Below, in pieces: positions 54,604-63,823 of a stretch of DNA of 64,000 nt (positions within the stretch are counted from its first letter, which is position 1; every line of letters begins with the position of its first letter). The notes beneath the pieces are model-generated. The model did not search any database. It was not told the origin of the DNA and was given only the letters and a program-made list of their open reading frames with translations. This stretch comes from Bdellovibrionales bacterium CG10_big_fil_rev_8_21_14_0_10_45_34 (GTDB lineage: Bacteria; Bdellovibrionota; Bdellovibrionia; Bdellovibrionales; 1-14-0-10-45-34): positions 327,666 through 391,665 of the forward strand of contig PEZS01000001.1 of NCBI GenBank assembly GCA_002778785.1, in the 5' to 3' direction. A program made the position numbers and the translations under genes.

Positions 54604-55185
54604 ATGTCTTATGCTAACCTTCCTCAGCTGCCCTATGCTTTGAACGCACTGGCGCCGCATATATCTGGTGAAACCCTAGAGTATCATTACGGAAAGCATC
54701 ACAAAGCGTATGTAGACAATTTGAACAACTTGGTTCGAGGCACTGAGCACGAGAAGAAGTCATTGGAAGACATAATTAAGACATCCCAAGGAGGCGTCTT
54801 TAACAATGCTGCTCAGGTTTGGAATCACACTTTTTATTGGCATTGTCTCACACCGCAGCCGACGGAACCCAAAGGGGTTTTGCTAGAGGAAATCAAGAAG
54901 ACATTCGGTAGTGTAGAAGACTTCACAAAGAATTTTTCAGATGCCGCAATACGGACGTTTGGTTCTGGTTGGGCCTGGCTTGTCGTGGATGATTCGGGAA
55001 AACTTGCTATAGAAAGCACAAGCAATGCGGATACTCCTATGCGCACGGGCAAAAAAACGCTTTTGACTTGTGATGTTTGGGAGCACGCTTACTACATCGA
55101 TTACAGGAACGCTCGACCGAAGTATGTTGATGCGTTTTGGAAGCTGGTTAACTGGGATTTCGCCTCAAAAAATCTTAGCGAGTAG
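54604..55185 (+). CDS. sodB: Superoxide dismutase (Fe type)
   Basis: A 193-residue cytoplasmic enzyme that converts superoxide to hydrogen peroxide and oxygen. ATG at 54604 is chosen because AAAAGGAGAATCGAAA precedes it. It gives the family start SYANLPQLPYALNALAPHIS. Metal ligands are His in LEYHYGKHHKAYVDNLNN, then QVWNHTFYWHC, Asp and His in VWEHAYYIDYRNARPKYVDA. A Gln in NNAAQVWNHTF is at the place typical of Fe-type enzymes. It is followed 11 bases on by the epimerase-like gene. Confidence 0.97.
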   Translation: MSYANLPQLPYALNALAPHISGETLEYHYGKHHKAYVDNLNNLVRGTEHEKKSLEDIIKTSQGGVFNNAAQVWNHTFYWHCLTPQPTEPKGVLLEEIKKTFGSVEDFTKNFSDAAIRTFGSGWAWLVVDDSGKLAIESTSNADTPMRTGKKTLLTCDVWEHAYYIDYRNARPKYVDAFWKLVNWDFASKNLSE

Positions 55186-55196
55186 AATGGCATCAA

Positions 55197-56084
55197 ATGG
55201 GTGCACTTCTTATTTATGGGTGCGGCGAGCTGGGGTCGCGCCTAGCGGGTTACTTCAGTAAAAGCTGTGAGACTCAGGGGTGCCCCTACGACGCCATTTA
55301 TGGTGTTACCCAATCCAGCCGGAGTTGGGAAAATCTTCGAGAGCTCGGAGTTGTGCCTCTACTTAACTCTGAAGTTTTAGAAGTCTTAAAAGGTAAGATT
55401 GTTCAAAATGTGGTTTTGGCGGTGCCTCCCTCCAAGGCTTCTGAGCTCTATCACCGAGAAATCAACGACATTGTAAGAGTTCTGAAAGGCCGCCAGGAAT
55501 ACGCGAACCAGCGTTGGGTGTTTATATCAAGTTCATCTGTATTTTTAGAGGATCAAGGTAATGTGGTTAACGAAGATTCAGCGGTTAACTCGAATTCACT
55601 TTTATATCGATCCGAGCGCATAGCCGCTTCTCGAGGTGGCACCATCGTAAGACTTGCCGGTTTGTACTCAGATAATAAAGGTCCACACATGTACTATCAG
55701 AAATACAAAGGGCCGATTGAGCGCCCTTTGCGATGGGTCAATTTAATTCACTACGACGATGCAGCAAGAGCAATTGCGCATGTGTTGATGTCGCCGTCAG
55801 AATTTGCTCATTTCACATTTTTGTTTTCGGATAATCACCCGTTAAGAAGGCAAGAAATCGTTACGGGAAATAGGGTTGATGAAATCGGAGAGGGAGCTGG
55901 ATCTGAGATAATGATAATTAACCAAAGGCCTCACGACAATGAAATCTCGAAACGCAAAGAAGTCTCTGAACGCAATGGAATCGCTGCCAGCGGTAAGCAA
56001 ATAGATTCGCTGCGCAGCTGGCGGATTATTAACGCATCCCCCGTCCACACCAGATTTAAAGCGTCGCCACCATATGGCGTTTAA
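55197..56084 (+). CDS. NAD-dependent epimerase-like protein (YeeZ type)
   Basis: A 295-residue protein with a Rossmann fold. The coenzyme loop is LLIYGCGELGSRLAGYFSKS (GxGxxG). FISSSSVFLEDQGNVVNEDS follows, an SDR-like Ser/Thr segment, and later SLLYRSERIAASRG. VRLAGLYSDNKGPHMYYQKY suggests an atypical short-chain dehydrogenase like E. coli YeeZ. Substrate is unknown. The start overlaps the sodB end region (11 bases downstream), so coexpression is possible. The 3' end overlaps the convergent kinase gene by 29 bases. Confidence 0.85.
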   Translation: MGALLIYGCGELGSRLAGYFSKSCETQGCPYDAIYGVTQSSRSWENLRELGVVPLLNSEVLEVLKGKIVQNVVLAVPPSKASELYHREINDIVRVLKGRQEYANQRWVFISSSSVFLEDQGNVVNEDSAVNSNSLLYRSERIAASRGGTIVRLAGLYSDNKGPHMYYQKYKGPIERPLRWVNLIHYDDAARAIAHVLMSPSEFAHFTFLFSDNHPLRRQEIVTGNRVDEIGEGAGSEIMIINQRPHDNEISKRKEVSERNGIAASGKQIDSLRSWRIINASPVHTRFKASPPYGV

Positions 56085-56682
56085 GTGGATAGCCTTTTTC
56101 GGAAGCCACATTATCAACAAGCGTAACAACCTGTGAATGTAGACTATCAAATGAGCTATTGTTGTAGAGGTGGTGAAGACTTGTTTTTGAGGCTACATCG
56201 AAGTCTGTTAAAGCGGCCTCAAATTCTGTCGTCAATGCGTTGTACCAACCAAGATCAAGATTCCTAAATCCATCGTCTAGGTCACGAGATTGCCAAACAG
56301 AAGGATCGACTTTTAAGAAAACTATCAAATCATAAGGGTCGTCTTCAAACCATCGGCTAATAGACTGTTCTATGAGCTTTTTTTGGACGCGACTCATTCG
56401 GTTGGGATTTCCGTTGTGGATGAGTTTCGTGTAAACAGCAATATCGAGTAGGCAGCGATCCGTAATGATCAGGTCATGTTTGGCTTCTCTGGCCTCTTGC
56501 TCGGCCAATATAGAATGAGACAGAACCCACCATTCCGTTTTGAAGTCGGCTTCAGTATCTACCGGATACGGACATTCCCTCACAGTCTCTCTAACAACGT
56601 GTGCGTTGCCGTAGTGACGTAGCAAGGTTTTAGATAGCGTTGTTTTACCGACTCCCTGCGCTCCAATTAGACCAATCTTCAT
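56056..56682 (-). CDS. NadR-like nucleotide/nucleoside kinase
   Basis: A 208-residue P-loop protein. ATG at 56682 is chosen because AAAAGGAGATTTGG lies upstream, and the longer frame adds 15 residues. Walker A is LIGAQGVGKTTLSKTLLRHY near residue 5, followed by YPVDTEADFKTEWWVLSHSI and the Walker B-like LIITDRCLLDIAVYTKLI. This resembles the AAA_28/NadR ribosylnicotinamide kinase domain. It has no NadR HTH or adenylyltransferase part. Substrate is uncertain. Confidence 0.8.
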   Translation of the reverse strand: MKIGLIGAQGVGKTTLSKTLLRHYGNAHVVRETVRECPYPVDTEADFKTEWWVLSHSILAEQEAREAKHDLIITDRCLLDIAVYTKLIHNGNPNRMSRVQKKLIEQSISRWFEDDPYDLIVFLKVDPSVWQSRDLDDGFRNLDLGWYNALTTEFEAALTDFDVASKTSLHHLYNNSSFDSLHSQVVTLVDNVASEKGYPLKRHMVATL

Positions 56683-56766
56683 AGGACCAAATCTCCTTTT
56701 GGGTAAGGCGGACACCATAGTCCACACCTTCCAAAGGAAAAAGCAAAAAGTGCATCCGAATACAAG

Positions 56767-57396
56767 TTAATTTAGGGCTGGAAATGCCCCCTTTAGCCCA
56801 TCAATCAAAAATTGCGCCGCTGTGGAAGCTAAAACCAGACCCATCAAGCGCGATAGGATATTCATTCCAATTTGCCCAAGAGCTGTTGCGATACGATGGG
56901 CTTCATTAAGGGTCAAGAAGACTATCATGACCACCACGATTATAGAAAGATAGAGCGCCGCATGCTGCAAACCACCCTGAGCCCGTTCCGAAAGTATAAA
57001 CACGCTCACAATGGCACCTGGTCCGGACAACAGGGGAATCGCCAGCGGAAATACCGCAATGTCGTCTTTAAGTGCGCCTTCTTCGTGCTCCTCGGAAGTC
57101 CCTTTTGCTCGAGGGCTGCGGGCATTTAACATATCAATGGAAATCAAAAGTAAGAGAATGCCCCCCGCAATTCTTAAGGCCGGTACTGAGATATTAAGAG
57201 TTTTAAAAAAATAGCCGCCTGCAACAGCACAAAATAGCAGAATACTACCTGCGACCAATGAGGCCCGCCGAGCCGTCACGCGCCGCTTAGACATTGAAGA
57301 GGTGCTAGTCATAGATAGAAAAGGCGGGATAGCTCCGATGGGATTCACAATAGTTATTAAGGTGGAGAGTGTGACGAAAAAGAAGCCTTCGAGCAT
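56767..57396 (-). CDS. MarC-family membrane protein
   Basis: A 209-residue inner-membrane protein with six predicted hydrophobic segments. TLITIVNPIGAIPPFLSMTS is the family signature near residue 12; AGGILLLLISIDMLN and ALPLAIPLLSGPGAI-type stretches (here VFPLAIPLLSGPGAIVSVFI) and a C-terminal RLMGLVLASTAAQFLIDGLK follow. Function of the family is unknown; it is not a proven resistance pump. It stands alone, 84 bases from the kinase gene on the same strand. Confidence 0.93.
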   Translation of the reverse strand: MLEGFFFVTLSTLITIVNPIGAIPPFLSMTSTSSMSKRRVTARRASLVAGSILLFCAVAGGYFFKTLNISVPALRIAGGILLLLISIDMLNARSPRAKGTSEEHEEGALKDDIAVFPLAIPLLSGPGAIVSVFILSERAQGGLQHAALYLSIIVVVMIVFLTLNEAHRIATALGQIGMNILSRLMGLVLASTAAQFLIDGLKGAFPALN

Positions 57397-57493
57397 GGGA
57401 GCTAATTACCTGCGCATGAGAGTTCGATATGGGTAGATTGTAACATAATAGTTCTTTGAGAAGCCACAAGTATTTGAGTCAGATTGGCTTCTC

Positions 57494-59314
57494 ATGCACA
57501 CTGAGAGAGTGAAAACATTTGACCTTCGCCGCCTCGAGCGGCGCGCGCGACTCTATAGAAAACGATATGATAGTAGTTCTAACGATCTAGGACGGATACG
57601 AGATATTCGTCTCTATTCGGGTCTGACTACCATGGGTCTATTTGTTGTTTCTGTTTTTTTTAAAGGATACGGATTCGAATGGGTGGCGCTGTTTGTTGGC
57701 TTACCCAGCTGGCTCTTTCTTGTGAGGCGGACGCGCTTGCGCCAACAAGCGGTGTTGAGATTGCAAAGGATTCTTGCGTTCTCAGAGCGGCAGATTCTTA
57801 AAAGGAAAGGCGAATACAAGGCTCCCGAAAGCTACGGCGCTATTAGTTTTGAAAAGCTGTTTAGTGAATCTGAAGTAACTAAGATGCATCTCGAAAATAG
57901 ACTCGATTTTGACATGCTGGCGGTTGATTTTGAATTTTTTAGACGAGGTGGGGTTTTTGATATTCTTTCCGAAGTGACAAGCCGGCGAGGGCGACTAGCT
58001 CTGGTATGTCATTTTCTAAAATCCTTAACCGGTCAGTCGACATTGTCGACTGATGTGAGATTTTTCCTTAAAAATGCAAACGAGGGGTTTTCCTTTTGGT
58101 TAAGGATTTGGGCTTGGCTCGGTGAGCTTCCTAGAAATGTGAAGTTTGAGAAAAAAGCGCCCGTAAGACATGAAAATGCAATGTTAGTGGGTGTTTGGAT
58201 TTTTTGGTTGGTTGCGGTGGCGGCAATCTTTTTTTATGAGCAATCTTTGCCTGTCCAAGGCGCGGCGATTGGTTTGTTTTGGCTAGCTAATCTTCTGGCT
58301 CTTTTTGCAGTTGGGAGTCGGTTTTCTGCTGCGGTTTCTTTGGAGTCTCAGTTTCGTCGATGGAAACGTTTTACGCTCAAAACGGCAGAGGATCGATCAG
58401 TTTTGCAAAAGTATGGGCTTCTTGAAGACCTTACTGATAAATCTTCCATAAATCTCTTTTCAAAACTGCAACTTCAAGTCGCTGTTTTGAGCATAGAAGG
58501 GCATCCTCTCGTTTACTTGTTACTTAATCTAATACTGCCGTGGTCACTTACGGCTGGTACGCTTCTTAACCATATTATTTCTCAGCTCGAAAAAAGATTG
58601 CCAACATGGCAAAAAGAGCTTGATCGTTTGGAGATTTTTTTATCGGCCTACTTTGCTTTTGCTAGGGGCGGTGCCAGGTTACCCGAGTCTGTGCAGGATG
58701 CGGAGCTTTTGATGATAGATTTTTATCATCCCGCATTGCCGGATGATAAGAGAGTCTCTAACTCTTTTGATTCTCAGGGTGTTGTCGTGTTGATTACCGG
58801 ATCAAATATGTCGGGTAAATCAACATTTTTAAAAACGCTTCTCATCAACCAGTTGCTCTCGCAAGCTGGCTTTGGAGTCTACGCGAAAAAATGGACATCG
58901 CCCGACTGTCGAATCATGTCTAGCTTACGCATTCAAGATGATCTTGGGGACGGATTGTCCTATTTCTATGCAGAAGTTAAACGGCTAGTTGCCATTAAAA
59001 ACTCTCTTTCTTTGGTCCCGAGTAAAAGACATTTTGTTGCAGTAGACGAAATTTTTAGAGGTACAAACAATAAAGAGAGGTTAGAGGGGGCCAAAAAGGT
59101 TATTTTGGATTGGCTTGAAGCTAATGGTTTCTTTTTTGTTTCATCGCATGATCTTCAGCTGGCAGAGCTGGAAAACGAGAGTAAGGGTGTTATCAACTAC
59201 CATTTTGCAGAAAGTTATTCGAAGGGCCGAATGGAGTTTGATTTTTCGCTAAAGAGAGGACCGTCGCCAAGCACCAATGCTCTGGAGATTATGAAATCAG
59301 AGGGGCTTTTTTAG
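57494..59314 (+). CDS. Membrane-anchored MutS-like ATPase
   Basis: A 606-residue protein. Two hydrophobic regions (about residues 40-75 and 233-275) suggest membrane segments. The C-terminal domain is MutS domain V: Walker A ITGSNMSGKSTFLKTLLINQ near 436, then SLRIQDDLGDGLSYFYAEVK and Walker B FVAVDEIFRGTNNKERLEGA, then SSHDLQLAELENE. It lacks the mismatch-binding domain I. Related MutS-like proteins with membrane segments occur in several phyla; none is well understood. It converges on the HEEAH protein gene. Confidence 0.85.
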   Translation: MHTERVKTFDLRRLERRARLYRKRYDSSSNDLGRIRDIRLYSGLTTMGLFVVSVFFKGYGFEWVALFVGLPSWLFLVRRTRLRQQAVLRLQRILAFSERQILKRKGEYKAPESYGAISFEKLFSESEVTKMHLENRLDFDMLAVDFEFFRRGGVFDILSEVTSRRGRLALVCHFLKSLTGQSTLSTDVRFFLKNANEGFSFWLRIWAWLGELPRNVKFEKKAPVRHENAMLVGVWIFWLVAVAAIFFYEQSLPVQGAAIGLFWLANLLALFAVGSRFSAAVSLESQFRRWKRFTLKTAEDRSVLQKYGLLEDLTDKSSINLFSKLQLQVAVLSIEGHPLVYLLLNLILPWSLTAGTLLNHIISQLEKRLPTWQKELDRLEIFLSAYFAFARGGARLPESVQDAELLMIDFYHPALPDDKRVSNSFDSQGVVVLITGSNMSGKSTFLKTLLINQLLSQAGFGVYAKKWTSPDCRIMSSLRIQDDLGDGLSYFYAEVKRLVAIKNSLSLVPSKRHFVAVDEIFRGTNNKERLEGAKKVILDWLEANGFFFVSSHDLQLAELENESKGVINYHFAESYSKGRMEFDFSLKRGPSPSTNALEIMKSEGLF

Positions 59315-59394
59315 TGGCAACGTCTGCGAGTATGATTGTTGTAAAAGTGGAAAAGAGTTGTAGATACTTATTGCGGGTCCGACGAAAGAGTTAA

Positions 59395-59428
59395 AGCAAA
59401 AGCGGCACCTTCGGGTGCCGCTTTTGCT
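59395..59428. terminator. Strong bidirectional terminator with UUCG loop
   Basis: AGCAAAAGCGGCACC and its exact complement (15 bp each) around a TTCG tetraloop, between convergent genes. Arms start with AAAA and end with TTTT, so either direction gets a U-rich tail. Confidence 0.9.
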
Positions 59429-59440
59429 GGGAATTTGAAC

Positions 59441-60634
59441 CTAGCAGAATGTGAAGCTACAGTTGCAAGAGTTATCAACGTCGAGATAGCAACTTTGCGC
59501 ATAGCAAGCTTGGTAAAACTGGGTATACGTCGCGTATCCCACACCGCTGAAACTTCCTCCGACAATTACGTTTGTGGAGCAGTAGGGTTCGCCCGTATTG
59601 TCGTGATACAGCTGAAACGGTAAGTAAGTTGGACAGGTTTGAGGGGCAATGGGAGATTCACGTATGGCGACCGTGCCATTGCTAAAATCTTGGCGTCCAG
59701 GTAGAAACGGTTCCCACGGCAGTGGTTCGGTTGGATCTTGGCTGCCTCCTCCAGTTTGGCTTTCAGCAACCGCATCCGAGCACACTTTCGTATCCATGTA
59801 GTTGGCAAAGAAGCCTAGAAGCTCGTTATAGGCCCAGTCTGCATCAATATTGATCGGGTATCCACACGCAGCGAGGGCGGTTTGAATATCGGCAAGTTCG
59901 TATCCTAAAACATCCTTGATGTAATGAATCCAATGAGATTTAAACTCTAAATCTGAACTGTAAAGACGGTGGGCCTCTTCGTGCGCAAAAGTGCCAAACA
60001 TTTGATTGTAGGTTAGCCCAGGCGCAACCACAAAAAGTACAATAGATTTAGAGGGGTCTACTGTATAGCTTAGCGGTTTTTCCTCACATACGACAGGGCC
60101 CGGAAATCCACTTAGATCCGGAGTACAAGAGTAGTGGCCCTCGTGTTTTGTGACCACGCCGGCTTCTTGGCCGATCCTTAAAATAAGTGAAGCAAAGTTG
60201 CCGGTATAGTTTAAGTCAATTAATTGCTGAATCGCCGAGGCGGGTATGTGTTGTCCGACTGAGCTTGAGTTGTCATAATACAGCCTTGCAGCTTGGTCCT
60301 TAATAGCGCATTGAGTGTCGATGCAATAAACGTCGTTGGTGCTATTTTTCGCAGCCTTAAGTAAAGTATCAAACTTTACATCGACCTTGTCGCGCACCAT
60401 AGTGCAGAGCTTTTTCAATAAGTACGTTTCTTCGATTGTGGGAAGGTCAGGAGTTCCGTAAACATTTACCTGTAGCGGCTGTGAGGGAGGCGGGGTGCTA
60501 GGCCCGCATGTGACCTGCGAGTTTGCTGACTGGCTTACCACAAATACGCATAGCACGATCATCCGACTTGCGATCAGTCTCGCTCTTTGGATATTAATTC
60601 CAGATTTGGTTATTTTTGGAGTATTTGATTTCAT
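59441..60634 (-). CDS. Exported protein with HExxH motif (putative metallopeptidase)
   Basis: A 397-residue exported protein. The signal sequence lies near residues 20-40 (RLIASRMIVLCVFVVSQSAN, SQ). GTFAHEEAHRLYSSDLEF near 213-230 contains HEEAH, the zincin Zn-binding motif, followed about 45 residues later by YNELLGFFANYMDTKVC, whose Glu could be the third ligand. The chain has many Cys, including a CYAQSCYLDVDNSCNCSFTF-type end. AAAGGGGATTC precedes the ATG. Activity is inferred from the motif only. Confidence 0.72.
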   Translation of the reverse strand: MKSNTPKITKSGINIQRARLIASRMIVLCVFVVSQSANSQVTCGPSTPPPSQPLQVNVYGTPDLPTIEETYLLKKLCTMVRDKVDVKFDTLLKAAKNSTNDVYCIDTQCAIKDQAARLYYDNSSSVGQHIPASAIQQLIDLNYTGNFASLILRIGQEAGVVTKHEGHYSCTPDLSGFPGPVVCEEKPLSYTVDPSKSIVLFVVAPGLTYNQMFGTFAHEEAHRLYSSDLEFKSHWIHYIKDVLGYELADIQTALAACGYPINIDADWAYNELLGFFANYMDTKVCSDAVAESQTGGGSQDPTEPLPWEPFLPGRQDFSNGTVAIRESPIAPQTCPTYLPFQLYHDNTGEPYCSTNVIVGGSFSGVGYATYTQFYQACYAQSCYLDVDNSCNCSFTFC

Positions 60635-60706
60635 ATATAGAATCCCCTTTACTTAGTTTTTTGCCTTAACTGAAAAACCACCTATTCCCCTAAAAAAACT
60701 GACACT

Positions 60707-61942
60707 TTAAGTGCCAGGGATAGTTACAGACACTTGGTTGCTCGTTCCTCGGCTTGGTGAGGTAATTTGTATCTTGCAAGTTCTACTGTTCGAAGGAATC
60801 GATGTGATCTTAAAATTTACCTGAGCGGAACTTTGGTAGCTGACTTCTGCTGCAACATAAATGTTGTTGCACATGGCATAAACGGTTGAGTTTCCGTCAG
60901 ACAAAAACTGACCATAGGCCTCTACATAAGACTTCCCTTCAGACAAATTGTGGCCCCAGAAAACTAGGCCGTTTGAGTTTATTATTGGCGCAGCTTTTAC
61001 GAGAATGGGCTTTGTATTACTTGGCACTCCATTCGCAAATACCTGAAGGCTGCAAGTCTCATCGTAGTTTCTGACGGGGATGTACACGTTGACTTGGTTA
61101 TTCGATTTATAGCTCACTTTAGTGGTAACAGCTGCTCCTGTACAAGTCGCGGCTGCTGTTACGGTGGTGGCATTAAGGTTTGAACCATAGATTTCGATAT
61201 AGGTTCTGTTCGCATGTCTGTCGGAAGACTGCACGTTAAGACCTGCAATATTCGGTGACAACGGAAACTGATAGGCGGGGGAATTGGTGCCATTTGATGA
61301 GTAGTAGGCGGTCAGAGGCAGCGCGCCTGCTCCGCAGCTTGCATAAACATCTCGTGTTCGTTGTTGACAAGCGCTGAGAGAGTCAGCAGACGTGCCAATT
61401 TCGAAAACTGTTTTATTGTGGTAGGCGCCGTTTCCAGAACAGGCGCTTCCTTGTATTTTACAAAGAGTATTCACCGTTTTACTCGCCTTGACCACTCCGT
61501 CTTGAATAAACTCTGCTTTTACATTTCGACTCGTCTGACATGAGTTTGCACGAGCTCTCGCTTTTGTCATGCAAACACTTGAATCGACATCTGCATTGTT
61601 GCTGGAATCAAAAACAACGGTGCTACTTGGTGAGGTAGGACATTCAACAAGGGCCACCTTACAAAGTGATTCGGGGCTGTATTTGACAGCTACCGAACCC
61701 TCAACTTCGCACACCTTCTTCCATTCTGGTATTCGTGCAGCACACTTGGACTGTGATTCTGAAGCGAAGGGTGAGGTATCTGTAAAGAAAGTGTTGATTG
61801 CGATATCTTGCCGGGGCCAACAATTTTCGACCTTTACCTCGCACTTGCGGGCTGCGCCGAATGCTGCTTGAATTTGGAGTAATTGGAGTAATAGGACACT
61901 TACAAAAATGTGAAAAGGCACACTCGTCAATTTGAATTGCAT
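60707..61942 (-). CDS. Exported protein with Cys-rich repeats and IPT/TIG-like domains
   Basis: A 411-residue exported protein. Signal peptide MQFKLTSVPFHIFVSVLLLQ, then LLQIQAAFGA. The N-terminal third has two similar Cys repeats (SLCKVALVECPTS; TLCKIQGSACSGNG). The C-terminal half has two similar beta domains of IPT/TIG type: RTYIEIYGSNLNATTVTAAA with TKVSYKSNNQVNVYIP, and KSYVEAYGQFLSDGNSTVYA with AEVSYQSSAQVNFKI. Such domains mediate adhesion or protein contact. It shares strand and position with the HEEAH protein gene (72 bases apart), perhaps as an operon. Confidence 0.75.
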   Translation of the reverse strand: MQFKLTSVPFHIFVSVLLLQLLQIQAAFGAARKCEVKVENCWPRQDIAINTFFTDTSPFASESQSKCAARIPEWKKVCEVEGSVAVKYSPESLCKVALVECPTSPSSTVVFDSSNNADVDSSVCMTKARARANSCQTSRNVKAEFIQDGVVKASKTVNTLCKIQGSACSGNGAYHNKTVFEIGTSADSLSACQQRTRDVYASCGAGALPLTAYYSSNGTNSPAYQFPLSPNIAGLNVQSSDRHANRTYIEIYGSNLNATTVTAAATCTGAAVTTKVSYKSNNQVNVYIPVRNYDETCSLQVFANGVPSNTKPILVKAAPIINSNGLVFWGHNLSEGKSYVEAYGQFLSDGNSTVYAMCNNIYVAAEVSYQSSAQVNFKITSIPSNSRTCKIQITSPSRGTSNQVSVTIPGT

Positions 61943-62270
61943 TTAATCCCCCTTACATACGTTATTGGCAACAGTTCAGGAAGGTGCAAGGTCAATGCCC
62001 AAGGTGTGGATCATTAAGGAACATGTAATTTCGTTCTAAAGGTAATAACGTACCGTTATGAAACAAGGAGTATATCGTTGGCTAACTTAGTTTGTGCAAT
62101 GGTTAAAAGCTTGGTCAAAAGAAAACAGGAACTACTTACCCATTTCTGTTCTCTGTGTAGCTTGAAGTAGGTTACTAAGCAAAAATACTTTCATATGTTT
62201 CGCGGAGATTACAAAGCTCGTTAGCTTCTGTCTCGTCATGATGCAGGAGAAACAGTAAGCACTTTGTGAT
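61943..62270. other. 328-base gap with a possible leader ORF
   Basis: At 62045-62059 there is a perfect ATAACG-TAC-CGTTAT palindrome. AAGGAG follows at 62064-62069, then a 31-codon TTG frame at 62078-62170. Neither is tied to a known regulon. No tRNA or ncRNA is seen. Confidence 0.4.
62078..62170 (+). CDS. Possible 30-residue peptide
   Basis: TTG start with AAGGAG about eight bases upstream; peptide MANLVCAMVKSLVKRKQELL and 10 more residues. A basic amphipathic head is visible. It could be chance; I keep it because of the ribosome-binding site and upstream palindrome. Confidence 0.2.
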   Translation: MANLVCAMVKSLVKRKQELLTHFCSLCSLK

Positions 62271-63686
62271 CTAGTCTTCAACTGGCAAGCCGCTTGGAAC
62301 ACTTCGGGGGGGGGCTGCACGATTCAAATAACTAGTGTCGGTCAGTGAGCTCAAAAAATGAATTAAATTGGCTTTTTCGTCTTTCGAGAGAACGGGCACA
62401 TTTAATCGGGCGTCTACCGAATGCATACGCCTTTGGTTTCTGTCAGTGTCAGAATCTAACAAAACAAGGAACGACGTGCGAAACACACTGAGAAAGTTTG
62501 GAGGATTCTCCGAGTAGCTTTGGCACATCTCCATCGGACGAGAGTGATGTTCAATAACATCACTGAGATCGGAATACACACCACTATGCAGCCATGGGCC
62601 TGTGAGGATGACATTTCGAAGAGTAGGTGTCTTGAAACGATAATTATCTTGAGGGTTGTTTGTGATGAGAGCAAGTCCTCTGTCTTCTTTGGAAGGTTCT
62701 CCGCTTCCTGTACCCTTTCCTGGCCCCAACTGAGGAGATCCTAAAGAATAGAACTGAAAGTCTGTGAAGTGCGAACCAGAGTGACACTCGACACATCGAG
62801 CCTTACCAACAAAAATAGAGGCTCCGCTGAGTTGCTGATTGGAAAGAGACCTATCATCACCAATCATAAAATAATCGAATGCGGTGAGGTTGGCTCTAAA
62901 TGCATGGGATTCAAAAGCAGCTATACTTCGTGCCAAGTGTGCAAAGTTAAAATCATCGAAGCTCTCTACTTCGGGATAAGCTCTCCTCAAAAGGAGCCTG
63001 TAGGCTTCAATACCTCCATGTTGCCCGTTGTCTTTGCCCACGATTCTTTCGGTGAGGCGCTGCCAAATCTCTAAGTTGTTTTTAGAGTCGGCAACTTCGT
63101 TCTCCCCTCTGAATCCCAGCATTTCTTCGTGGGAGGTGCCTGGAAACATCGCTTGGGCGGCCGCGACTGTTGTCAATTGCGATGCAAGTGCTGCAGCTAC
63201 GGGCGACGCGCCATTAATAGCCGATTCTGGGGTCTTAAGGTGCCCGGTCACGGGATCCTTGGCTATGCGACCATCCCACATTGTTGTGTGGAAATCGATA
63301 TATCCGATATTGAAGATCGCAGGAGCATTGCGAGGTATGAAATGAGCGGATCCAATATAGCGGCTCGGGCCAAGTCCTTGGCCGCCGCTACCAATTGAAA
63401 CGGGCAAAGCGTCAACGGAACCGAGAGAAGGGTGGTGGCAGGTGGCGCATGATATATTTTTGTTTCCAGAAAGGATTTTATCGAAGAATAAGAGTCGGCC
63501 GAGTTCAATTTGACTCTTATTCTCGGCGGGAGGTTTTCGAAAGGCGAGCGACTCGACATTCCATTTTCGAAATTTGCTTCTAACGATTTCGTAGGGCGAC
63601 TGACCGGCGGCTAAAGTTTGTGAAAGTGATAATAGTGCAACTGATGTGACGACGATGCGGCATTTTTTGATCTGCTGAAGTTTCAT
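62271..63686 (-). CDS. Di-haem cytochrome c peroxidase (MauG/CCP family)
   Basis: A 471-residue exported c-type cytochrome. Signal peptide near residues 8-27 (CRIVVTSVALLSLSQTLAAG). Two CxxCH haem sites: CATCHHPSLGS near 80-84 and CVECHSGSHFTDF near 297-301. GRLLFFDKILSGNKNISCAT is the family-typical stretch before the first haem, and FKTPTLRNVILTGPWLHSGV is typical near the C-terminus. It reduces hydrogen peroxide in the periplasm, or acts as a MauG-type oxidase. CAGGGGGACTC precedes the ATG. Confidence 0.94.
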   Translation of the reverse strand: MKLQQIKKCRIVVTSVALLSLSQTLAAGQSPYEIVRSKFRKWNVESLAFRKPPAENKSQIELGRLLFFDKILSGNKNISCATCHHPSLGSVDALPVSIGSGGQGLGPSRYIGSAHFIPRNAPAIFNIGYIDFHTTMWDGRIAKDPVTGHLKTPESAINGASPVAAALASQLTTVAAAQAMFPGTSHEEMLGFRGENEVADSKNNLEIWQRLTERIVGKDNGQHGGIEAYRLLLRRAYPEVESFDDFNFAHLARSIAAFESHAFRANLTAFDYFMIGDDRSLSNQQLSGASIFVGKARCVECHSGSHFTDFQFYSLGSPQLGPGKGTGSGEPSKEDRGLALITNNPQDNYRFKTPTLRNVILTGPWLHSGVYSDLSDVIEHHSRPMEMCQSYSENPPNFLSVFRTSFLVLLDSDTDRNQRRMHSVDARLNVPVLSKDEKANLIHFLSSLTDTSYLNRAAPPRSVPSGLPVED

Positions 63687-63784
63687 GAGTCCCCCTGAAT
63701 CTTACACCACGCCACTTTTAGAGGTGGATAGATTCAAAGTCACGAATTACCCGGCAGATTTTTGTTGGTATTCCTCGATGTGAG

Positions 63785-63810
63785 TTGGAGGGAACGGCTG
63801 TTCCCTCCAA
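63785..63810 (-). terminator. Terminator-like hairpin after the proline-rich gene
   Basis: TTGGAGGGAAC and its exact complement, loop GGCT. It lies 14 bases after the stop codon of the leftward gene. It lacks a long U-run, so terminator strength is uncertain. Confidence 0.6.
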
Positions 63811-63823
63811 CAAGTTTTAGTGA

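Noticed and set aside
55900..55930. GATAATGATAATTA, which resembles a Fur box
   Set aside because: It lies inside the epimerase-like coding region near its 3' end, with no gene start nearby.
62132..62320. 62-aa minus-strand ORF after the cytochrome peroxidase
   Set aside because: It overlaps the peroxidase 3' end, with no ribosome-binding site and no protein-like pattern.
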